DNA from: Pempheris klunzingeri
Taxonomy: Eukaryota > Chordata > Actinopteri > Acropomatiformes > Pempheridae
DNA: 64,000 bases
Direction of reading: 5' to 3'
Assembly: GCF_042242105.1 (NCBI RefSeq)
Contig: NC_092030.1
Span: forward strand, 3,573,501-3,637,500
The stretch's first letter is position 1; each line of letters opens with the position of its first letter. The notes below the pieces were generated by a model. The model was given only the letters and a program-made list of their open reading frames with translations, had not been told where the DNA came from and made no database searches. Both the position numbers and the translations under genes were made by a program. Positions 38,618 through 50,899 of this stretch are shown piece after piece.

Positions 38618-41600
38618 ATGGACAAAACCCATCTTTCAGGCCCTAATGACATCATAATGACAAGTTCAACAGGCGCATACCAGCAGGAACCCCTGACGCC
38701 ACCCAGACCCACCCATCTCCACTCCTCGTCTTCTTCCTTATCCTCCCCCTCTCCATCCTCTTCCTCCTCACCCCTCAAGCCCAACCAGGTTGGTCAGGTC
38801 ATCCTGTACGGCGTTCCCATCGTATCGTTGGTCATTGATAACAATGAGAGACTTTGCCTGGCACAGATTTCCAACACACTCCTCAAGAACTACAGTTATA
38901 ATGAGATTCATAATCGCCGCGTGGCGCTGGGCATCACCTGCGTCCAGTGCACTCCAGTTCAGTTGGAGATTCTTCGTCGGGCCGGTGCCATGCCCATCTC
39001 ATCACGCCGCTGTGGCATGATCACCAAGCGCGAAGCAGAGCGCCTCTGCAAGTCCTTCCTGGGTGAGAACAATCCGCCAAAACTGCCTGACAACTTTGCC
39101 TTCGATGTGACACATGAGTGCGCTTGGGGTTGCCGTGGCAACTTCATTCCAGCACGCTACAACAGCTCCAGGGCCAAATGCATCAAGTGCTCCTTTTGCA
39201 ACATGTATTTTTCCCCGAATAAGTTCATTTTCCATTCCCACCGCACGCCAGACGCCAAGTACACCCAGCCTGATGCTGCCAACTTTAACTCCTGGCGACG
39301 ACACCTCAAACTCAGTGAGAAAGTCCCACCTGATGAGTTAGTTTTTGCATGGGAGGATGTCAAAGCTATGTTTAACGGAGGCAGCCGAAAAAGAGCGCTG
39401 CCTTCCTCGGCCCATTGTTCTTCCATGGGCCCTATGAAGACTCTTCCAGGTTCAGTGGTGCCTCACATGATGGGACCTGACCTGGGCGCTCAGAAAAGAG
39501 CCCGGTATGAAGATGACGATGATCTGGATGGAGGCAGTCTGTCTCCCCGTAAGGCACCACGTAGCTACCCTGTCATACCTGTCCCAAGCAAAGGCTTCGG
39601 CATGCTGCAGAAGTTCCCTCCCACGTCACTCTTCCCCTCGCCTTACCCCTTCCCAGCATTTGGCCTCTGCCAGCAGAAAAAAGATGACAGCGATGTTTCA
39701 GGTGGGCAGAAAGGAGCAGGGTTGTCAGGTCTTTTATGGCCTGGCCGCAAAGACACGTTTTATCCTCCTTTCTGTATGTTTTGGCCACCAAGAGCGGCAG
39801 GAGGAATCCCCGTCCCTACTTACCTCCAGCCACAGCCCAGCACCCTCTCCTCCCTGGCAGAAAACCCCTCTCTCAGGCAGGCCTTTTTAGATCTGTCTGA
39901 CCCCAGCGAGTCTGGAGCTGTGGCTAGCAACGGAAACAGTGTCAGTGCAACCATGGCCCCCAGCAGTGGGGCTACCACACCCAGATCTGGGCTGTTTGAC
40001 CCAGAGTGCACAACAGTAACCCCAGACCTTCGCCCTGTGACGTCAGAGGGATGGCTCAAACTCCTTGACACCCCAACCCTCCAAACCAGGAAGCCGAGCT
40101 ACGGCTCGGCCTTCCGGCCAGTCATTAAGGATGCCGAGAGCATTTCCAAGCTCCACAGCAACAGCGGAGGAGTCACTGGGGCAGCAGAAGACGACTTTGG
40201 AGTTGTGATTGCCAGGTCAGACCGCCACCAGCGGCTATCGCCCAGCAGCAGCTGTAGTTATGGAAGTGAAAGTGGAGGCGACGGTGAGGCGGAGGGAGGG
40301 GAGAGTGAGGAAGAGGGAGAGGTGGATGTGGAGTCATCGAAGCAGGAAGACGAGGAGGAGGGGAGCTTCACCAACAGGCTGCCTCAGACTCAAACCAACC
40401 TGTACATCCCTCCAATGAGAGACTGTTCTGGAGAGGAGAGGGGGAAGGAGAGAGGGAGTGGTGCTATGTATCTCAGCACCTCCCCTCCTTCCTCCTCGGA
40501 CCCCATCCAGCAGGAGTCCCCCAGCCTGCCTGCATCCCCCCCTGCGAGCCTGCCTCTCTCCAGCTCCACCCCACCTCACCGAGAGGACCCAGCTTACAAA
40601 AACGTAAATATCCCCTCAGGCCACTTAAGCTAATTATTATTTAAATGGTGCTGCAGTCAGGCGGTGATGTGATCTGCATAAGCAGATTGATAGGCTGGTT
40701 TCTCCCTGTAGAAATTGAAACAGTCACCCCACTCTGATCCTGGCTAATAGGCCCAGGTGTGGATTGTTTAATGGCCACGGCGTGTTTGTTCTCCCTCTGT
40801 CGCCTCAGCCTGTTAGGGCAACTCTAATCTTTAACCTGTCGACTCCCACATTAACCAGGCCTCAGAGAGAGCGGAGGAGGAGGAGAAGGGAGGCAGAGTT
40901 ATGAGAAGCCTTTTAAACCAGAACAATTCAAATCATCCGTCGATTAACATCCTCCAAATACAGCACATCTCACTGATTTCGGAGACGATGAGGGAAAAAA
41001 AGGGTGTAACCGCATACTTCAAATTAGATCACTACAAATGAATGTTACTATTGGCTGATAAAAGGCACATTGGGAAGCAATGGAGATTATATTTGCCAAG
41101 ATACGAGTTAAATCTTACACCAAAATTCCAGATTGATAAGAAAGTATAATAACATAAATATAAATGATATAAAAAGAAACCCATGTTGATTTAAACCATT
41201 ACATCAAAAAATCAAATCACACAGCCATTAATCTACTTATGCCGCCTAAACTGTCCATTATGTGACTTTTCTTTTTTTCCCCTATTGTAATTGAACTATA
41301 TGATCCATAACAGGTATATGAAATTCTAACCGACTACATGTTGTTTCCAGGTTCACAAAAACAGAGACGAAGGACTACCTGCATACGCAACCAAAGACAA
41401 CCCCAACATTTCTGGTGAGCACACATATTCTAATCTTTTCTTTTTAAACCTTTTCTGTTCATATTTTCTGATGCACAGATTTAAAAAAAAGTTTTGAATG
41501 GTAGATTACACACTGGATAAAAGACAAAATAATTCTTAGAATATTGCTTTACACGATAGTGTTGTTTGCATCAAAAGTATAATGAAATATATCAGTTTTG

Positions 41601-44600
41601 TGCAAATTAGACTGCCTTTTTAAAACTGTAAAATGCTGTTCAAGTACATCATGCATTAGTAAGCAGTTTCAAAACCAAAATACAGTTTTTCTTCTTTCAT
41701 ATATAATCAATAAAAATCCCTTTGTTTGCTCTACTGTTTTTATGGGTGGATTGACACTACATCTTTCACCCTGCAGTTATTTTACTATGTCTGTGTTTCT
41801 TCAAATGTTTGAACAGGCTTTTACAGTGTTTCATCAAATAGCATTACACAATCTATTTTAGCAAAGTGTTACACACTATCTGTTCCATCAGACGTCTGAG
41901 TCGGTTGTATTATAGCATCTTTGTTTCATTTAGTGTCTGAATGAGTGGTTTTATAGTGTGTCTGTGTCCCTGCGAGGTTCATATTCCTGTGACGTTTCAT
42001 TTGCTCCTCTCATCTCCCACTCTGACCCTTTCACTGAGCAAAATGTGTTGTGTGTGTTTCGTGCTGCCGTGCCCACAAACACACACACACACATAAACAC
42101 ACAGCCACATGGCCCGCTTACGCACGCACACGAAGGACACACACCATGCGCACACTTAGTTATCTCCATGTGTCCGGATAACCAGCTCAACCAATGGGCC
42201 TTACTGAAACTCTCTTCCTGTCTGTCTCTTTGTCTCGTTTTCTCTCAGATGAAAACAAAGAGCAGAATAGTTTCTTTGTACCAGAGAGTGAGACGTCAGC
42301 GCCCGACTACTGGAGGGAAAGCTCAGGTACAAATACTTGCTTATGTTCTTTTCCTAAGTGGTTGCAGAGCAGCTGCAGACAGTAAACAACAAGTTAATCA
42401 GTGAAGACAGCAACATTTTGAAATGGCATGTTAGGTACTCCCAAAAGTTTAATTATTTAGGTTGGCAAGGTTAATTTAATTTCTGCATTTGATTTTACTC
42501 TAACGTAATTTGAGGTCTTTCTGAAACTTCAGATTGAATCATGATCAAACATTTACATCCGCAATTAAAATAAAAAACACAATTGATACTAGCAAAGGCA
42601 GTTTTTGACTGTTAATGGAAATTAGCAAATGAGAACTACAATCTTAAATAACTTGCCTACACAGCAGGAATATAATTTATTTGCTGGTGGATATTAAAAA
42701 AAGTAAATCAAAATTAAAACATTGTTTTGGTTATAAAATTTGTATTATATAATGCCATCAAAAGCTACAGTTGGCCAGCTCTGTTGTCATTTTGATTGTA
42801 ATGCTGATTAAAACCGTCTGTCACTTAGGAAAAAAACAAACTATATGGCTTCATGTGCCTAAGTTACTATGTCATTTCTTGTTATTTCACAAATGAGACT
42901 TAAAGCAGTGAGGGAAAGCTCCCCAGTCTTGAGCCTCATCCACCTCAATCTCCTCCTCCTCTGAGACGGTCAGTTAAGGGATTCATATAAATACACAGAG
43001 AGATGAAACAGCAGTGGATACCTGGTTCTGCTCTGCCACGGCTGCTCTCTTTAGCGGCATTGTCGACAGGGCCGTTACTCTTAGGGGGGCCGTTATATGT
43101 CAACAAGAAAACATCAGCTCAGAGATAAGCAGCCGTGCTGGCAATCTCCATCCTAGACCCATATCACCGCCGACATAATTGCCTTTTTTTCCCTTCCTCA
43201 GCGCAAAAAACTCTTTCCCGTTTGAAAAAGATCACAGCTTATTGCCTTTTTATATCTGTCAGGAAGACATTAAAAGTGCTTTATGACATCTGTGCCAACA
43301 TTTATATCTACTCCCCCCACTCCCTCACCCCCTACACACACACACCGTAATGATCCCTGCGCATAATGTATAATGTATTTCGAAAAATTACACGAAACAA
43401 ATTAAATGAGACCACCTTTCCCCTGATTGCCAAATGTCTCCCTGGGCGGTGGGAAGCTCTACGTGATTAGAAGGCCTGATTCCTCTGAGTCCCGCCACCC
43501 CCCCCTCCACTGTCTTTAAACTCTCCCTCTGTTTCTAGGGAGAAAAAATAATCTAATTTTCCATTTATGTAATGCAAACCGCCTTGGCTTTGACTATTCA
43601 CGGTTAATTGACTGTCAAACGAGGTTGTTATCCTCGGGCACTGTCTGCAAATTTGCTTGTCAAATGAGACAGAGAGAGGAGAGGAAAGGAGAGAGGAGAG
43701 GAGAGCTCTCTCTCCCTGCTCCAAATGAGAGAGAGAGAGAAGCATAGGGAGGCTTAAGGAGCCAGGATGTGAAATGACTGGAGGAGAATATACATATCGA
43801 GACTGCTGGATCGCTTCATTTAAGGCGCACAATGCCTCATTGTCACAATTCAGACGTTAGCACAAACACATACATACACGCAGAACAATATAGAAACTTT
43901 CACACTGATGCATTTTCTATGATGAAGATGTTTGTTAAAACAGGGAAGATGGAACAGGGTGAAGTTTTAAAGCAACAAGTAGATTCTCTTCAGCAGTAAC
44001 AAAGCTTAACAAAGTACAAAGATGACATACACATGAAATGCTGCATAATGCTGCATTGAATGAATTTGCAGTCATGCAGTTTTCATGGGCACTAGTAAAT
44101 ACAGGTCACCTACCAAAGAAATAACATTGCTGACATTATAATGCAGCAGTCTGAGTGAACAATAACTTACCATTTTTTAGCAAAATTAATGGAATGACCA
44201 TCTAAACTTTCACATCTCTGCACAGACCGTCACTTCGGTTTTAAGAACCACAAATTTGCCTTACTCTAAACTATGTACATCAGGAGTGTTCTTTTGTTTT
44301 CTAAGTAGAAAGCAGTACAATCTGACAGCAAGGAGAGACTGAACATATCAGGGAACAAGTGCAGTAAAAGTCTCCATTGACAGAGCCGTCACATTATCAC
44401 AAACTTGCACTGACACCTAGAGGCCGCAGAGTGAATAACAGTGCTCCGCTATGTACTGACGAGGTAGTTTGAGGATGAGGGGTCAGAGAAGGGGTCACAC
44501 TGTTAATGCAAAAATAAAGAAAGGCTGTGTAAAACCAGAATCACACACACACAGTCCATACTGATACTGATATACCGTAACTGTGCCTGATATTTCCTGG

Positions 44601-46447
44601 TGATAAGTATGGCGTATCTCTCCATGATTTCAGGTGATCAAAACCAAGGTGCTACCTCTCCTGCGCCGCTAAAGAAGGACGTCGAGAACATGGAGAAAGG
44701 TAAAGATTGTTATTCCTAATAATAAAAAACTAACCCAGTCCTTTATATTGACGAGAACAACATATCTTTTACTGCATTTATCTCTAACAAACAATCCTCT
44801 ATCATCTGTCTTTCTTCTTCTGCAGAGGAGCTCCAGAAGGTTCTGCTGGAGCAGATCGACTTCAGGAGGAGACTGGAGCAAGAGTTTCACGCTCTGAAGG
44901 GCACCTCACCATTTCCCGTCTTTCGTAAGTCTTTTTTTTTTCCTCCCTCACTTCGCTTTCTGTCTTCGTACCCTGAAGGGCAGCCTCTCCTTCTCTGTCT
45001 TCCTTTAGTTCTTTTTGATTTTCTCCTCTGTACCCTCTCTCTCTCTCTCTCTCTTTTCACCCCTTCTTACATTTTTCTTCCCCATTTTCTCCTTCATCAG
45101 AAGTTTTTTATAGCTGTTCTTGATCAGTTACTTAAATGATATTACTGCTCAGGCTAATCATAGGTTTTTACACTAATTTCAGATAATTTCCAAGACCACA
45201 TGAAACGAGAGCTCGCCTACAGGGAGGAGATGGTCCAACAGTTACAGATGGTAAGACTAATGACACAATCAGTGCTGAACGCTGATGGAAAATAAATATC
45301 TATGCTACGCCTTTAAATGACAAATAAAACATCCCTTTATAGACACATGAATTTAAAAAAGCCTCACTTTTCGCTTTGAAAACCAGTCTTGGTAATGATT
45401 TTGAGATGGAATATAATTAAAACTAATTGTGAAGCATTTTGAAATAAGATCTAGTTACACAGTTTGAACGGGAAATGAACAAATCAAAAAGTCATGAGGA
45501 AACGTGACAATACCAACTCAATAAAGACTACAACTATAGTAGACCGTAGACATAAATATGAAATGTTAAGACACATCTTACAACTAAAGCAAAAATTAAA
45601 TGAATAAATAAAGACATCAATTGGAGTCAACCGGACACTTGGGCTGTTGCTTATTTGTCCATCAAAAGACAAAGCCAATCATCTAGTTTGTCTTTCATGG
45701 GTGAGCAGCTCCTCTGCAGCCGTCTGACTGTTTCCATCCACATCAATCACCAGAGCAGCCGGCAAACAGGCTGACAGACGGCGTTTGTCTTTGCTTTCTG
45801 ACACATGCAACAACTGCACGCGCTTGTACGCGCACGGTCGCATACGGCGCACACTGCACCAAAACACATTCACGAGCATGCTGCGTTCATGTAACCACAA
45901 AGGCAGTTGACTGAAGTGACGGGTATTCAGGCTCATTCGTGAGCATGCGTGTGTACATGCACACAAAAGTTGACGAATGTGTCTAGAATCAGCAGCATGG
46001 ATCTGTCTGAGACTAATGACACATTCATTTCACACAGACATTCGAATGAACTTTGATTTATGTTGCTGCATTATATTTTAGAATTTTGTGACTTTCCACA
46101 TCTTGCCTGAGACTTTTCCTTTCCATTTTATAACGTGTCGTTCATTTTTGAGACAAAACAACGTGTTACTCTTCACATAAAGCATTATTTTAAAGCTTTG
46201 AGTGCAGAGATGAATATCATAGTTAAACCATTTTACAATTTTATCTGTCACATAAGAGATTAAGATTTTACAGTTGCAGAACAAATACACTGTATGTATT
46301 AAATGCTATGTATAAGTATGTGTGAGAATCTTCTCTATTCTGGATCAACTTTAAATCTAACTTTTGTCTCTAATTTTCATTTCTTTCCAGATTCCCTACG
46401 CAAACATCATCAGAAAAGAAAAGATCAGCTCCCATCTCAACAAGTAG
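38618..46447 (+). CDS. skor2: SKI family transcriptional corepressor 2, 7 coding exons
   Basis: Exons 38618-40603 (acceptor 38587-38588), 41351-41414, 42249-42326, 44634-44699, 44826-44924, 45183-45250 and 46391-46447 join in frame to 805 residues. Residues about 53-150 form the Ski/Sno/Dac domain (QVILYG, CLAQISN, ISSRRCGMI). Residues about 160-255 form the SMAD4-binding SAND-like domain, with candidate zinc ligands H166, C168, C172, C188, C191, C194, H206 and H208. A Ser/Pro-rich middle, an acidic stretch (about 548-583) and a charged, probably coiled-coil C-terminus (EELQKVLLEQ) follow. Ski-family corepressors act in the nucleus; SKOR2 is known for Purkinje and other neuronal differentiation and for damping BMP/TGF-beta signalling. 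Gene neighbours favour skor2 over skor1. The start is the first ATG in the exon, reading MDKTHLSGPND. A Ser-rich run at 36-51 appears longer than in mammals (from memory). Confidence 0.95.
40640..41000 (+). promoter_or_regulatory. candidate intronic regulatory element of skor2
   Basis: Immediately after the large exon, the intron holds about 350 bp of unique balanced sequence: TCTGCATAAGCAGATTG (with an inverted CTGCATAAGCAG), GGCTAATAGGCCC, GTTTAATGGCC, AACTCTAATCTTTAACC and CATTAACC. The composition resembles conserved intronic enhancers. Function is inferred. Confidence 0.35.
42960..43880 (+). promoter_or_regulatory. candidate intronic enhancer block of skor2
   Basis: In the 2.3 kb intron between the exons ending at 42326 and starting at 44634. 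Unique segments at about 43020-43280, 43370-43480 and 43540-43660 carry GTTATATGTCAAC, ATTAAATGAGACCACC, CTGATTGCCAAATG, ATGTAATGCAAACC, CGGTTAATTGACTG and TCAAACGAGG. A GA-rich stretch follows at 43668-43740. Motif density far exceeds the flanking AT-rich intron. Confidence 0.4.
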
Positions 46448-48580
46448 CTAAAAGGTGACTGTTTTTTTCTAAATTGATTTAGTAATGCAGCTTTTCTTAA
46501 TTTTTAAAGATGGACCACATTTAGCCTAGATTTGAAAATCAAATTGGGGGTAAATATTCAGAGACGTATCTGCACATTAAACTTGTTTTCTGTGACTTAA
46601 GGTAGTGATTAAATGAAAAATAATGAAATTCAGTTTTACTTGCTTGTTCATCATGCTGGTCCAAAGCACGTTAGATTTCAACTAACTTTCACTAACTAAC
46701 ACACCAGTTTCTGGGCCAACTGTAACAGACTACCTAACTGTCAAGACCCACCAGTGTGTGGAAAACACTTAACCAGAACATGCACTAATGATGGGTTTTT
46801 ATTCACTTCACAGGAGTCAACAACATCCCACCTAAGAGGAACAAGCTGCCTGGATTTCTGTGAATTGAAGTAAAAAATATAGACAAAAAGTGAGAAATAC
46901 AGGAGAAAGACAAACTGGAAGGAATGTTATACTACATAGTATACATATACAGCTCCTCACTTCTCCTGGGACAATGACATTTTTTGCCTCTGCAGTACAA
47001 GCTCTGTTAATAGGCCTGCACTTAAACTGTGTCTGGTAAGAACACATTGGGAACAGTTTGTACTACCTTGGGGTAGCACGCTGGTAAAGGTTTCATCCCT
47101 GTTTCATTTTCCCTGGGTCCAGTGTATTTCCCTAAGTGGCTGAGGTGAAACGGACACTGAAGCTGGTGACGTCAGGTGAAACCAAATGACTCCTTCTCTC
47201 TCCTCATCGCTGCACCGACAGCCAGACTCAAAGCTTTACCCAACCAGGACCAAAGCAACTACAACCCTTCCTGTCTTTTGTGAATTTTCGGGCTGTTGAA
47301 GACCACCAGGACGGCGGTTAGCTGACTTTGTCAGAAAACTCTGAACTTTTCCAAGCTCTTAAAAGATAAAGAGCAAGAGGAGAGAGTCACAGACACAGTA
47401 AGACTGGACGTTATTGTCCATGACTGCCGCTGGCCCAACTGTACATACACCAAACTGTGGATGAGGACGGACTTCTCACAAAGATTGTTACTGTTGTTAT
47501 TATTGTTGTTGCTGTGGAATCACCAGATGGGGACCCTAAAGAAAAAGCAAACATACCAACCTTTATTTAAGAGCAACATTTGATCCCAAAGGGATTCTCC
47601 TCATCTGTTCATTGTGACGTAACACAGACTTCACTGTGAACACAAATTATCATTATCATTCATTAATTATCACCTAAGAGATCATGCGCTGACTTGACGG
47701 ACTGTTAGGCGTCCCTATATGCCAGATGAGGAACAAACTATGAATGAAGTATTGGTGTTTGAAACCTAACGATGCGATTCGACCAGTATTAATACAGGCT
47801 GCTATCTCAAGAAGGGATCATGGTTTATGCAAACTGTACAGCGGCAGAACGGTTTGTAGCTGTAGTTTTAGTATTCTGAGGTAATTTATGAATGTACAAA
47901 AACCTGCGGTGTTATGTTCACTGCAGATGTTGTTGCATCTGATTTTTTCACCTTTTATTTACACAGGAAAAGTCACCTGAAAACAGCATCCTGGCTCACA
48001 GCTACAGTGTATAGTTACAGCTAACAGTCTTGATCATGTCAAACAGCCGGAGAATCCTTTGCTCAAATGCACCCTCTAGGTATCTTTTTACCCTCTGCCC
48101 AAATGTTCTAACCACCAAGCTACAGGCCTCACCTCCACCCAGAGGAGAGGGTAGTGCTGCCACCATCAGCTAAATGTGTTTGGGGCCAAGGCCAATTCCA
48201 CGTACTTGTTTGCTCTCCAGATGAGTGCCCGAGCCATGAGGAGCAAAAGACTGAAGTTTGTCAGTGTTGTATATGTACCTGTAAATGGTTTCACCTGACT
48301 GTATAAAATGTCATACGTGAGGATACAGAATCTCACAGTCACTCTATCTATATGTGTTTGTTTGTTTATTTATTTGAGTATAAGGGCCTAAGACCCTGAT
48401 TGTGAAGATATAATTTATTATAATGTGAAAAGAAAAAGAACGAGACGTAATGATGACGATGATGACGATGATGATGGTGCAGTCAAGGGTACGTCAGAAA
48501 GAATTAAAAAATGAGAACTCGCCCATCTTGTTTGTAGAGTGAAATGAATGAATGAATAAAGTTCTCATTTACTGAGAGAA
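46448..48580 (+). other. skor2: skor2 3'UTR and polyadenylation site
   Basis: The sequence after the stop is either one continuous 3'UTR or is spliced once more. A donor-like 'aaaag|gtgact' lies 7 bp after the stop (46454/46455), and an acceptor 'cacttcacag' at 46804-46813 follows. A canonical AATAAA at 48555-48560 (in 'aatgaataaagttc') is the best polyadenylation signal. No other gene is visible across this stretch. Confidence 0.6.
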
Positions 48581-48848
48581 ATGTTATCATTATAAACTGT
48601 TAATGCAGATGTATTTAAATATGTTCTTGTAGTTTCTCTACTATTTATGTGTAAATTAAAAGTCTATACAGTAACCAGAATGTGGTTTCATGATTCGGCC
48701 TATTTGCTGTTTATGGGAAACAATCCTCGTCACCAATGTTTTTAGTGAAGTTCCTAATTTGAATATTATGACACAGATTATACTTCTAACAATTTAGTGC
48801 TTTTGAAACCAAAACTAACCTGCAAAAACAGCTCACTTTGAATATCTC

Positions 48849-48874
48849 TCTATCTATCTATCTATCTATCTATA
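48849..48874. repeat. (TCTA)n microsatellite
   Basis: About six and a half tetranucleotide units between skor2 and ier3ip1. Confidence 0.9.
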
Positions 48875-49204
48875 CTGATTATGAAGGAGGTGACAGCTTT
48901 AAGTAATGCCACACTAGTTAAATAAAGATAATATAAAAATACATATACAATACAGCACAAACGAATAAATTAACAGGTACCACTGGTATTCTGACAATGA
49001 TTAGTCAATAAGAATATGAAAACAGACCATAATAACAATTTTGAATATGGCTTTATCAGTCGATGCTCATTGAAAGAAAAGAAAATGCATGCCTTTTATG
49101 ATATATTTCAGTATAGGCTTGTTTTATTCTTTGTTTTCCTCACATAGTGTGTAAACTGATTACCAATGAAAAAGAAAAGACTTTAAATTCTCGTGTTTGG
49201 CTCA

Positions 49205-49320
49205 TGAGGCAGAGAGCCCTCTGACGTAAGTGTCGTGACGTCCTTCACCTGCGTGTTTCACGACGTCCGCCGCCTGTTTGCGGCAGCTGCATCTCTGGGA
49301 GTGGTGAAGAAGTTGCCAGC
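49205..49320 (+). promoter_or_regulatory. ier3ip1: ier3ip1 promoter with CRE-like sites
   Basis: The 115 bp before the start codon are CpG-rich and contain TGACGTAA (49222-49229), TGACGTCC (49236-49243) and CGACGTCC (49261-49268), all CRE/ATF-like, plus a CACCTG E-box. There is no TATA box. This fits a short housekeeping promoter. ATF-type control would suit an ER protein but is inference. Confidence 0.5.
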
Positions 49321-50102
49321 ATGGCGTTTACACTGTACTCCCTCATCCAGACCGCTATTCTGTGCACTAATGCGGTCGCTGTGTTGCATGAGGAAAGGTT
49401 TCTCAGCAAGAGTAAGTGTTCTACCGTGTTTTCTACAACATGCATCTTGTTTTTTTTATCGAAATAAGGGCGTTTATGCAGCCAGAGGCAGCTAGCTAGA
49501 TGTGCAACGTTACTTCCATATTAGCTGGACTCACAGTGAAAAATGTTTAATGACGACTTTTAGTGAGGAAACTGAGGTTCGTTCATTAGAGAGAAAGACA
49601 CGGTGTGAAAACCAGATTATTTTTTCAAACGTAAAGCTACTAGAGTGGAAATGAAGAAGAAAACTGGATGTCAAAGGTTCATGTTTTCTTTCTCTCCACC
49701 TACCAACTGATCCCTCCTGTCTGCTTTCTCCCTTTTGTCCTCCTCCACATGTTGTCCTCCTCCTGTCCCTTCTCCTCCAGTCGGCTGGGGTGTTGAGCAG
49801 GGAGTCGGAGGTTTTGGAGATGATCCAGGAGTCAAAGCCCAGATCCTCAATCTCATCCGCTCAGTCCGGACTGTCATGAGAGGTTGGAAAGCCACTTTCC
49901 TTTTTTCTCCATAGAAGTAAATAGACTCCCAGGAAATGTTGAGTGAATATCAGAGTGAAAAAGCACTGAAGTTTCATACTCAGCTGAGTATTTAGAGGCT
50001 GACACTTTTGCAATATGTTTACTTTTTTCCTTTTTTGGTTTCACAGTTCCTTTAATAATAGTAAATTCAGCCTGCATCGTCCTGTTGCTACTGTTTGGTT
50101 GA
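49321..50102 (+). CDS. ier3ip1: immediate early response 3-interacting protein 1, 3 exons
   Basis: Exons 49321-49411, 49781-49882 and 50047-50102 join in frame to 82 residues, the same length as the human protein. The N-terminal segment (residues 2-22, starting AFTLYSLIQ) is hydrophobic and HEERFLSKIGWG follows. A Gly-rich middle and NLIRSVRTVMRVP lead to a second hydrophobic segment (about 63-82) ending LLLLFG. This is the known two-helix ER/Golgi membrane protein, implicated in secretory-pathway homeostasis; loss in humans causes microcephaly with epilepsy and diabetes. The ATG is the only one that gives the family N-terminus. All introns are GT-AG and the gene is compact (about 0.8 kb of coding span). 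Confidence 0.97.
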
Positions 50103-50890
50103 CACCGGTACGCCGAGAGCCAACATGAAGCAAGAGGACCAGACGTGCCGAGGAACAACACACACACTGTCAGATCATTCACAGGCCTCTGCCTTCGTCA
50201 GTGTTCTGCAGGGTGGAAACACATTAACCCGTCGCCACGCTGAAGATGTGGCTGGTGTGGACTTCCTAACCTGCTAGTCAGTGTGACATCTGCAGAGTGT
50301 CACACTATGATGATAGTTTTATCATTGTGTTACAAATGAGAAACTTGTGGGCTGGACAGTATGTAAGTATTTATTATTATGTGTTATTACATTTCTATCC
50401 AGGGATATAGCTCACAGTTTTTAGGAATTTTATTTTATTTGTTTTTTTACTAAAGACTGCCTCCAAATTTTTTGGGACCTCAGTGTTACTGTGTATTGTT
50501 TTGGCCTGAAATGTAAAATGATTTAGTATTTTCCCATCAGTGAAGCAACGCTGGGACCATTGGGTAGGATAATTCAAGTCACAGAAAGAATAATCAAACT
50601 GTTAACTTATAGTAAAATGTTCCAGTTTGAATAACAATTCAGTTTAATGTGATGGACGTCCAGTCGTCTTCACCAAAGCACACAGCTAAATACACATCTT
50701 TTGTATCATCATGTGTAAAAAATGTTTTGTGATTTATCTATTTGCAAGAATTTGGTTTCATGTGTATAATGTCAATTTTAAGCAGTATTGCCAAAAACAA
50801 CTCAACACAATGTATATTTTTTACTGTTTACACACCAACACCCTCTCAATAACATCAATGGTGTCTTGAAATAAATGTATTAATCATTTT
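50103..50890 (+). other. ier3ip1: ier3ip1 3'UTR and polyadenylation signal
   Basis: Non-coding sequence following the stop. A canonical AATAAA at 50870-50875 probably ends the transcript. Confidence 0.6.
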
Positions 50891-50899
50891 AATGAAATC

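Noticed and set aside
39002..40579. Several antisense and alternative-frame open frames across the large skor2 exon
   Set aside because: Shadows of the skor2 coding frame, which alone carries the Ski/SMAD4-binding signatures.
44405..44425. Another CTCF-like word (cctagaggccgc)
   Set aside because: It mismatches the core GGGGC positions, well below the other three sites.
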